Assembly: GCA_046728935.1 (NCBI GenBank)
Contig: JBKPFS010000166.1
Coordinates: 1 to 27,017 of the forward strand
Length of the DNA stretch: 27,017 bases
Direction: 5' to 3'
Source of the DNA: DATAFO01 sp046728935
GTDB taxonomy: Bacteria > Actinomycetota > Thermoleophilia > Solirubrobacterales > 70-9
Part shown: piece by piece, positions 1 through 5,781 of the stretch
How the letters are laid out: every line of letters starts with the position of its first letter
Numbering within the stretch: the first letter of the stretch is position 1
The notes under the pieces: model-generated
The model's database searches: none
Seen by the model: the letters and a program-made list of their open reading frames with translations, nothing else
Told to the model about the DNA's origin: nothing
Translations under genes and position numbers: made by a program

Positions 1-166
1 GGTCCCGTCAGCCCGCACCAGACGCGGGAACCGGGGCGGTGAGGCGGGGTGGTGCGGGGCATCCGCTGCACCCGGCCGGGAGATCAGTCGTTCACGGACG
101 GTCCCGGCGAAGATCCCAGATACGTCGAAGACGCCGCAAGCTGATGGCGAAAACGAGGGAGTTGTG
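1..166. other. Window edge, upstream region of the HXXEE gene
   Basis: No gene can be supported here. The frame starting at base 2 has no stop up to the HXXEE start but also no ATG, GTG or TTG. The frame starting at base 3 is open from the edge and stops with TGA at 165-167, so an upstream gene could end there in a TGATG overlap; its arginine-rich translation matches no family I recognise. I see no clear promoter. Confidence 0.3.
156..160 (+). promoter_or_regulatory. Ribosome binding site for the HXXEE gene
   Basis: AGGGA lies 6 nt before the ATG at 167 and only 3 nt before the in-frame GTG at 164. The spacing favours ATG 167 as the start. Confidence 0.5.
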
Positions 167-697
167 ATGCAGCGGACGACGACGATCAGCCTCGGCCTGT
201 TCGCGGCCTGGGCTTGCCACGACCTCGAGGAACTCTTCACGATCCGCGAGACCTCGCGCGCGGTCGCTGCCCGGATGCCGGACTGGGTTCCGATCCCTGA
301 CGATGTGCGGCAGGACGGCCTCTCGCAGCAGCACGTGAATCTCGCGATCTCGCTGATGGGCGCCTACTTCGCCGGAGTGTCCGCCGTCGGCGTTCGCTCG
401 CGCGGGCGCTCGCGCCTCTTTCGCGGCGCGCTACTCGCCTTCGGCCTGCACGGCTTCGGTCACATCGGCGTGACCGGCGCCCTGCGGCAATACACCACCG
501 GCGTGGCGACCTCACCGACGATCGTGATCCCATACTGGCTCTGGGCGCGCCGCGCACTCGCCCGCGAAGGCCTTTCCGACCGTGACGGCACCGCGCCATG
601 GGCTGCCGCCAGCATCCTCCTCATCCCCGCGGTCCATGCGGTGACACGAGTCCTCCTAGGCCGCGAGCGCCGCGCCGCCATGGGCCGACGCACCTGA
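167..697 (+). CDS. HXXEE domain-containing membrane protein
   Basis: This 176-residue protein carries the HXXEE signature as HDLEE at residues 18-22, just after a hydrophobic N-terminal stretch. It has several further hydrophobic segments and a second histidine-rich motif (HGFGH) near the middle. This matches the HXXEE family of small multi-helix membrane proteins, whose function is not established; the conserved His and Glu residues suggest a metal site or membrane-embedded enzyme, which is inference. ATG 167 is chosen over GTG 164 because of SD spacing. The gene stands alone before a long non-coding stretch and has no evident link to its neighbours. Confidence 0.75.
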   Translation: MQRTTTISLGLFAAWACHDLEELFTIRETSRAVAARMPDWVPIPDDVRQDGLSQQHVNLAISLMGAYFAGVSAVGVRSRGRSRLFRGALLAFGLHGFGHIGVTGALRQYTTGVATSPTIVIPYWLWARRALAREGLSDRDGTAPWAAASILLIPAVHAVTRVLLGRERRAAMGRRT

Positions 698-1001
698 GTC
701 ACGTAAGCGGAACCCCCAGCGGGACACCGCCCGCCGGCAGCCGCGTCCAGCGCCGCCCCGGTGCCGAGCCTCGCGGCCGTGCCGATTCTCCGGGCGTGTG
801 GGCGGCTGCTGAGTGAACCACTCCGCCCTACACGACGCGACCCGAGCGCGCCACGGCAGTACGAGAGACGTCCCGCCGCCGCTTCCCGACTAAAGCAGCC
901 GCCTCGACGCCTCCTTTCGACGGCCGCTCGCAACTGAGTTGGACGATCGGCAGGCGTCTCACCGCCGGCATCGCGAACGCTCGGATTGCCATGGCGAAGC
1001 G

Positions 1002-1022
1002 GGTGTCTGGGATCGAGACACC
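1002..1022 (+). repeat. Inverted repeat, 7-bp perfect stem
   Basis: GGTGTCT at 1002-1008 pairs with AGACACC at 1016-1022 around a 7-nt loop. A G-T pair can extend the stem by one. It lies about 155 nt before the sigma start and could be a leader hairpin or an operator. Confidence 0.45.
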
Positions 1023-1047
1023 TCCTTGCCCAAGGGGATGCGGGCGT

Positions 1048-1079
1048 CTGCGACGTCTGCCGATAAAGACCTGCCGCAG
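1048..1079 (+). repeat. Two-tier hairpin in the presumed sigma leader
   Basis: CTGCG at 1048-1052 pairs with CGCAG at 1075-1079. Inside it, GTCT at 1055-1058 pairs with AGAC at 1067-1070. The stems are separated by a small asymmetric internal loop, and the apical loop has eight bases. No poly-T follows, so this does not look like an intrinsic terminator. Confidence 0.4.
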
Positions 1080-1176
1080 GAGCCGTACCGCCCGGCCGCC
1101 CCGATATCCCAGGGCCGTCGTCAGGCTGGCGGCCCCGACCGTTTCCGGCCCGCGCGTGCCGGGTACGCCCAGTCCG

Positions 1177-2220
1177 ATGGCGGTCGACCGTGACGAGATC
1201 GAGCGCCTGGTCGGGCTCGCCGACGAGGACGGCTGCGTCGAGCTCTCCGAGGTCGAGCGGGCGATCGACGCCCGCGAGCTCGATACCGACGACATCGAGG
1301 AGCTTCACGACGAGCTCGGCGCGCGCGGGATCAGGCTCCGCGACGACTGCGGTCGCGAGGCGCCGCCCACCGAGTACCGGCCGGAGGAGCTGGCGGGCGC
1401 GACGACCGACGCGATGCAGCTCTTCCTGCGCGAGGCGGGCCGGTACCCGCTGCTGACGCGCGAGCAGGAGATCGAGCTGGCCCAGGCAATCGAGCGCGGC
1501 GACCTGGAGGCGAAGGAGAGGCTGGTGAACTCGAACCTGCGGCTGGTCGTCGCGAATGCCAAGCGCTACCAGAATCGCGGCCTGTCGCTCCTCGACCTGA
1601 TCCAGGAGGGAGTCCTCGGGCTGATCCGCGCGGCGGAGAAGTTCGATTGGCGTCGGGGCTTCAAGTTCTCCACTTACGCCACCTACTGGATCCGCCAGTC
1701 GCTCCAGCGCGCGCTCGACAGCCGCGCCCGAACGATCCGCATCCCGACCTCAGTGGCTCAGCTCGAGCGCAGGGTGGCCCGCGCCGAGCGCGAGTTCGAG
1801 GCCGAGCATGGCCGGCCGCCGACCGACGAGGAGTTGGCGCGGCGTGCCGACATCGATCCGGACGAGATCTCACGATTGCGCGAGGCGCCGCGCGCGGTGA
1901 CGAGCCTCGATCGACCGGTCGGCGAGGAGGGGGAGACGACCCTTGGTGAGCTCCTGCCCTCGGCCGGGGCGCCCGTCGTCGAGGAGGTCGCGATCAGCCT
2001 GCGTGAGGAGGCCGTCCGCCGCGCCCTCGACAGGCTTCCGGAGGGCGAGCGGGAGGTCGTCAAGCTTCGCTTCGGGATCAACGGGGACGAGCCGACGTCC
2101 CTGGAGGGGGTGGCGCGCCGGCTCGACATCTCGCCGACGCGCGCGCGAGAGATCGAGCGGCGCGCGCTCGAGCGCCTCGCCGCCGAGCGCGAGCTCGAGG
2201 AGCTGGCCGCGGCCGCCTGA
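1177..2220 (+). CDS. RNA polymerase sigma-70 factor, RpoD-like with altered region 4.2
   Basis: This 347-residue protein directs RNA polymerase to promoters. A short region 1.1-like segment spans about 5-57, region 1.2 about 77-110, region 2 about 115-190 (ending in RTIRIPTS), region 3 about 198-272 and region 4 about 281-334. The start is placed at ATG 1177 because homology begins there; the frame is open to ATG 991 but the extra 62 residues are basic and unlike sigma factors. No strong SD is seen. Aligned without gaps to E. coli RpoD region 4.2, the recognition helix has Pro320 and Thr321 where RpoD has Arg584 and Glu585, and Glu325 where it has Gln589. In region 2.4 Thr440 is replaced by Gln. 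It is probably an alternative (group 2-like) sigma factor with changed promoter preference. It is convergent with the Moco genes, 21 nt away. Confidence 0.92.
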   Translation: MAVDRDEIERLVGLADEDGCVELSEVERAIDARELDTDDIEELHDELGARGIRLRDDCGREAPPTEYRPEELAGATTDAMQLFLREAGRYPLLTREQEIELAQAIERGDLEAKERLVNSNLRLVVANAKRYQNRGLSLLDLIQEGVLGLIRAAEKFDWRRGFKFSTYATYWIRQSLQRALDSRARTIRIPTSVAQLERRVARAEREFEAEHGRPPTDEELARRADIDPDEISRLREAPRAVTSLDRPVGEEGETTLGELLPSAGAPVVEEVAISLREEAVRRALDRLPEGEREVVKLRFGINGDEPTSLEGVARRLDISPTRAREIERRALERLAAERELEELAAAA

Positions 2221-2241
2221 CCCAGCCCGCCGCTTGCCTGC

Positions 2242-2730
2242 TCAGTGACCGTGCCGCTCGCCGGCCAGCAAGCGCAGGGCGTGCGGCAGGGCGTCGGCGA
2301 TCGCGGCGCCGGCCTGCTCGATCGCGGGCGGGTTGCCGGGGAAGTTGACGATCAGGGTGTTGGCCCGGGTCCCCGCGACGCCGCGCGAGAGCATCCACTT
2401 GTCTGTGTGCTCGCGCGACGCGGCCCGCATCGCCTCGGCGATCCCCGGCGCCTCGCGCTCGATCACCGCCCGGGTGGCCTCAGGGGTGACGTCGTCCGGC
2501 GCCAGGCCGGTGCCGCCGCTAGTCAGAACGAGCTCGCAGCCGCCCTGGTCGGACCACCAGCGAAGCCGGCCCTCGATCAGCTCGCGGTCATCGGGGATCA
2601 CCTCGTGCTCGACCGGATCGATGCCCAGGCCGCGAATGAAGGCGACGAGCGCCGGCCCGCTCTCATCGCTGCCATCCCCCGCCGCGACCGAGGTGGAGAT
2701 CGTGATCGCCGCCGCGCGAGCGTCGCTCAC
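2242..2730 (-). CDS. MogA/MoaB-type molybdopterin adenylyltransferase
   Basis: This 162-residue cytoplasmic protein belongs to the MogA/MoaB family, which adenylylates molybdopterin before molybdenum insertion by MoeA. The hallmark is TSGGTG followed by a DDVTPEAT segment in the middle, with a PGNPPA motif near the C-terminus. The start is set at GTG 2730, which forms a GTGA overlap with the stop of the MoaD-MoaE-MoaC gene and has a GGAGG at 2739-2743. A GTG at 2745 is also in frame but less well placed. The gene is translationally coupled to the fusion gene, consistent with one Moco unit. Family members are hard to divide into MogA and MoaB by eye, so no symbol is given. Confidence 0.88.
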   Translation of the reverse strand: MSDARAAAITISTSVAAGDGSDESGPALVAFIRGLGIDPVEHEVIPDDRELIEGRLRWWSDQGGCELVLTSGGTGLAPDDVTPEATRAVIEREAPGIAEAMRAASREHTDKWMLSRGVAGTRANTLIVNFPGNPPAIEQAGAAIADALPHALRLLAGERHGH

Positions 2731-3869
2731 CCGGTGCGCCTCCACTCGCCGCTTCGCCCGCCCGCCTTGTGCACGAGCTCGATCGCCTCGATCCTCACGC
2801 CGCGCTCAAGGCCCTTGACCATGTCGTAGACGGCGAGCGCCGCAACGGCGCAGGCGGTCATCGCCTCCATCTCCACGCCGGTGCGAGCGGTGGTCCCGGC
2901 CTCCGCCGAGATCAGCACCTGGCCGGCGGGGGCGTCCACGCGCGCATCGACGTCGACGAAGTCGAGCTCCAGCGGGTGCGCGAGCGGGATCAGCTCCCAG
3001 GTGCGCTTCGCGGCCTGGATCCCGGCCAGGCGTGCGGTGCCGAGCACGTCGCCCTTCGGGGCCTCTCCACGCTCGACCGCGGTGGCGGTGCCGGCCGACA
3101 TCCGCAGCCTCGCCTCGGCTCGCGCGCGGCGCTCGGTGACCGGCTTTGCCCCGACGTCGACCATTCGCGCCCTCCCGCTCGGATCGAGATGAGTGAGCTG
3201 TGGGTGAGGATCGGTTCCCTCGACCCAGTGGCCGGAGTGCTCGCCGGCGATGATCTCGCGCTTCCAGATCGGCGCCTCGGCCTTGATCCTGTCGATCGCC
3301 TCGCGGGCTCCGGCGAAGGCCTCGGCACGATGGGCGGCGGAGACGGCGACGATCACGCTCGGCTCGCCGAGGGCGACCGATCCGGTGCGATGCTCGGCGG
3401 CCGCGGCCTCCAGGCCGTGCTGGGTGATGCAGTCGGTGAGGATGGACGCGATCCGGGCGCTGGCCATCTCACGGAAGGCCTCGTAGTCGAGCGCCTCGAC
3501 GTCCCGGGTCGTGCCGCAGAAGACCACAATCGCCCCGGCGCCCGGCCTCCCCACAGCAGCGGCCAGGGCCGCGACCGAGAGCGGCTCGTCGACCACCCGC
3601 ACGTGCACGGCGGGCTCCGGCGCGCCGCCGCTCACGGGCGGGATCAGGGCCAGCTCGTCGCCGGCCGCGAGCGAGGCCTGCTCGGGCGCGTACTCGCGGT
3701 TCAGGGCGGCGCGGACGGGCAGCCGGCCCATCAACTCCTCGAGCCCCGGCTCCCGGCCCACGGCCTCCAGGGCGTCGCCGATCGTCGCCCCGTCGGGCAG
3801 CTCGAGCTCGAGCGAGTCCCGCCCGGCCGCCTCCCGGAGGACCGCGAACAGCTTCACCTGGACCCTCAT
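2727..3869 (-). CDS. MoaD-MoaE-MoaC three-domain fusion protein
   Basis: This 380-residue protein joins three molybdopterin-synthesis proteins. Residues 1-82 are a ubiquitin-like MoaD ending in Gly81-Gly82, the residues that in free MoaD are adenylated and converted to a thiocarboxylate. Residues about 86-218 are MoaE, the large synthase subunit, with the two conserved lysines at 196 and 203 (KAEAPIWKRE). Residues about 224-380 are MoaC, which with MoaA makes cyclic pyranopterin phosphate; it retains KGDVLGTAR at 272-280, LAHPL at 296-300, YDMVKGLERG at 348-357 and HKAGGRSG at 368-375. Because the Gly-Gly is internal, cleavage after Gly82 would be needed for sulfur transfer, as described for the MoaD-MoaE fusion MoaX of mycobacteria. 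The gene follows moeA with an 8-nt gap and overlaps the mogA start. A GATAAT hexamer 7 nt upstream suggests a separate leaderless promoter. Confidence 0.93.
   Translation of the reverse strand: MRVQVKLFAVLREAAGRDSLELELPDGATIGDALEAVGREPGLEELMGRLPVRAALNREYAPEQASLAAGDELALIPPVSGGAPEPAVHVRVVDEPLSVAALAAAVGRPGAGAIVVFCGTTRDVEALDYEAFREMASARIASILTDCITQHGLEAAAAEHRTGSVALGEPSVIVAVSAAHRAEAFAGAREAIDRIKAEAPIWKREIIAGEHSGHWVEGTDPHPQLTHLDPSGRARMVDVGAKPVTERRARAEARLRMSAGTATAVERGEAPKGDVLGTARLAGIQAAKRTWELIPLAHPLELDFVDVDARVDAPAGQVLISAEAGTTARTGVEMEAMTACAVAALAVYDMVKGLERGVRIEAIELVHKAGGRSGEWRRTG
2739..2743 (-). promoter_or_regulatory. Ribosome binding site for the mogA/moaB gene
   Basis: GGAGG read on the minus strand lies 8 nt before GTG 2730, inside the end of the fusion gene. 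It decides between GTG 2730 and GTG 2745 in favour of the former. Confidence 0.6.
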
Positions 3870-3876
3870 CCGGGAA

Positions 3877-3882
3877 ATTATC
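3877..3882 (-). promoter_or_regulatory. Candidate leaderless -10 element for moaD-moaE-moaC
   Basis: GATAAT, one mismatch from TATAAT, lies 7 nt before the ATG and contains the TAA stop of moeA. No SD is visible between it and the start. A weak -35-like TCGAGA occurs with 18-nt spacing. It is inferred from sequence only. Confidence 0.45.
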
Positions 3883-5140
3883 CCCGCGGCAGCAGCTCGA
3901 TCTCGACCTGCTGCCCGGCCCGCAGGCCCCCGCTGTCGGTCGGCATGATCGCGAGCGCGTCGGCGCCCACCATCGAGGTCAGCACATGCGAGCCCTGCTC
4001 CTTCGTCGGCACGGCGTGCCAGCCGTCGCCGTGCAGCTCCAAGCGGCAGCGGACCAGGTGCGCGCGGCCGGGCGCCTTGGGGTAGTCGGCGTCGAGGATC
4101 GCCGTGGCGGCGATCGTCCGCTCCCTCGCCCCGAGCATCGCCCGGATCGCCGGCCGGACGAACACGAGGAACGTCACCATCGCCGAGACCGGGTTGCCGG
4201 GCAGGCCGAACATCAATGGCCGCCCGGATGCTCCGCTTCGCGTCCGCTCCGGGCGGGTCGGTGGCGGGCCGACGCCGAACCAGGTCGGCTTGCCTGGCCG
4301 CAGCCGCACGCCCCAGAAGACCCGCTCGGCGCCTAGCTCGGCGAGCGCGGCGCGAACGTGGTCGTGCTCACCGATCGACACGCCGCCACAGACGATCGCC
4401 ACGTCGGCGTTGAGAGCGCGGGAAAGGGCTTCGCGGGTTGCGCCGGGATCGTCCGCGACGATCTCCGTGGCCACCAGCTCGCCGCCGGATCGATCGACCA
4501 AGGCCGGGACCGTGTGGGCGTTCGAGTTGTGGACGCCACCGGGCGGGAGCTCCTCGTCGGGCTCGCGCAGCTCGTCGCCCGTGGTCAGGACGTGGACGCG
4601 CGGTCGCCTCGCGCAGGCAACGCTGGCTCGCCCGACCGAGGCCAGGACCCCCAGCTCGGCAGGGCCGAGGACCGTCCCGGCCTCGAGCACCACGTCCCCG
4701 ACGCGGATGTCCTCTCCGGCGCGGCGGATGTCCCGCCCGGGCTCCACCTCGGCCACGACCTGCACCTCCCCGTCGGCCGAGGCGGTGTCCTCGACCCGGA
4801 CCACCGCGTCGGCGCCCGCGGGCACCATCGCCCCGGTGGAGATCGCGATCGCCTCGCCGGCGCCCAGCTCGCGCCGGGCGGGGTGGCCCGCGCGCGACTC
4901 GCCCACGAGGCGGAGGCTCGCGGGGCTCTCCGCGGAGGCCCCGACCGTGTCCGCCGCGCGAACCGCGAAGCCGTCCATCGCGGAGTTGTCGAACCCCGGC
5001 ACCGGGTCGGCGCTATCCACCGGGCTCGCCAGGACCCGTCCGAGCGCCTCGCGGAGCGGCACCTCCTCGGACGGCAGCGGCGAGACCCGCTCGAGCACCG
5101 CGCGCCGGCCCGTCTCGATCTCGATCAGCTCCGGGGTCAT
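3878..5140 (-). CDS. moeA: MoeA, molybdopterin molybdenumtransferase
   Basis: This 420-residue enzyme inserts molybdate into adenylylated molybdopterin, releasing AMP and giving Mo-molybdopterin. Family signatures appear in order: PGFDNSAMDGFAVRA near residue 50, a TGDEL segment followed by HNSNAH in the middle, CGGVSIGEHDH in the MogA-like domain, and GLPGNPVSAM ahead of the C-terminal domain. Length is normal (E. coli MoeA is about 411). It heads the minus-strand Moco unit and is divergent from mobA, with 20 nt between the two starts. No SD is obvious; a GATACT hexamer 9 nt upstream fits near-leaderless expression. Confidence 0.95.
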   Translation of the reverse strand: MTPELIEIETGRRAVLERVSPLPSEEVPLREALGRVLASPVDSADPVPGFDNSAMDGFAVRAADTVGASAESPASLRLVGESRAGHPARRELGAGEAIAISTGAMVPAGADAVVRVEDTASADGEVQVVAEVEPGRDIRRAGEDIRVGDVVLEAGTVLGPAELGVLASVGRASVACARRPRVHVLTTGDELREPDEELPPGGVHNSNAHTVPALVDRSGGELVATEIVADDPGATREALSRALNADVAIVCGGVSIGEHDHVRAALAELGAERVFWGVRLRPGKPTWFGVGPPPTRPERTRSGASGRPLMFGLPGNPVSAMVTFLVFVRPAIRAMLGARERTIAATAILDADYPKAPGRAHLVRCRLELHGDGWHAVPTKEQGSHVLTSMVGADALAIMPTDSGGLRAGQQVEIELLPRG

Positions 5141-5149
5141 CTCAGTGGG

Positions 5150-5155
5150 AGTATC
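5150..5155 (-). promoter_or_regulatory. Candidate -10 element for moeA
   Basis: GATACT on the minus strand lies 9 nt before the moeA ATG, within the 20-nt moeA-mobA gap. Any -35 would fall inside mobA; none is clear. Confidence 0.3.
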
Positions 5156-5160
5156 CGTGG

Positions 5161-5781
5161 ATGAGACGCGCGACGGTAGGCGCCATCCTCGCCGGCGGGC
5201 TCAGCCGCCGCATGGGCGAGCCGAAGCCGATGCTCGAGCTGGGCGGGCGGACACTCCTCGAGCGCGCGGTCGCGATCGTGGGCGCCGCCGGGCTCGACCC
5301 CCTGGTCGTCGCGAAGCCCGACACCCCGCTTCCACGAGTCGGCGCGCGCATCCTCAGCGAGCCGTCTGAGCCGCGCCATCCCCTCACCGGCGTCCTCGCC
5401 GCGCTCAACGTCAGCGCCGGCCGCGGGGTGGTGGCGCTGGCCTGCGACATGCCGCTGGTGCCGCCACGCCTGGTCAAATGGCTGGCCGAGCTCGACGACG
5501 GGCCGGCGGTATGCGAGGTCGGGGGCATCCTGCAGCCGCTGCTCGCGCGCTATCCGGCCTCCTGCGTGCCCCAGATCGCCGCCTCGCTCGCCGACGGCGC
5601 CGCCGCCCGCGACGCGGCGCGCGCGCTGCGGCCGCGGATCATCGCCGAGCCCGAGCTGCGGCGGTTCGGCGATCCCGCCCGGATCGCGTTCAACCTCAAC
5701 ACGCGCGAGGACCTGGCACGGGCGGAGGCGCTCCTGGCGGGCAGGCCGCGCAGGCTCACTCAGCCGTGGGCTCGACGCTGA
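5161..5781 (+). CDS. mobA: MobA-like molybdenum cofactor guanylyltransferase
   Basis: This 206-residue nucleotidyltransferase probably attaches GMP to Mo-molybdopterin to make the bis-MGD cofactor used by the FdhF-like enzyme nearby. The N-terminal LAGGLSRRMG signature at residues 10-19 is followed by a lysine at 22 and a GG pair (PKPMLELGG), and ACDMPLV follows near residue 97. Length fits MobA (E. coli 194). ATG 5161 is preceded by GGGAG at 5147-5151. The 3' end overlaps the convergent FdhF-like gene by 26 nt. A related NTP-transferase such as MocA (CTP-using) is possible, but the Moco setting and the bis-MGD enzyme next door favour MobA. Confidence 0.82.
   Translation: MRRATVGAILAGGLSRRMGEPKPMLELGGRTLLERAVAIVGAAGLDPLVVAKPDTPLPRVGARILSEPSEPRHPLTGVLAALNVSAGRGVVALACDMPLVPPRLVKWLAELDDGPAVCEVGGILQPLLARYPASCVPQIAASLADGAAARDAARALRPRIIAEPELRRFGDPARIAFNLNTREDLARAEALLAGRPRRLTQPWARR

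Larger units (their letters stand above)
698..1176. other. Gene-free stretch upstream of the sigma factor
   Basis: No convincing gene is seen in these 479 nt; the open frames are low-complexity, Arg/Ser-rich readings typical of GC-rich DNA. The sigma-factor frame itself extends upstream to ATG 991, but that stretch encodes a basic sequence unlike any sigma factor N-terminus. Two hairpins at 1002-1022 and 1048-1079 suggest a structured 5' leader. No match to a riboswitch class I know was found. Confidence 0.5.

Noticed and set aside
910..917. Strong SD (AAAGGAGG) on the minus strand
   Set aside because: No ATG, GTG or TTG follows within about 12 nt, and no plausible protein is read there.
1059..1066. 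GCCGATAA, identical to the sigma-28 (FliA) -10 consensus
   Set aside because: No TAAA-type -35 at the required spacing, and the bases form part of a hairpin loop.
2769..4085. 438-residue plus-strand open frame
   Set aside because: Antisense to the MoaD-MoaE-MoaC gene and moeA; no family features.
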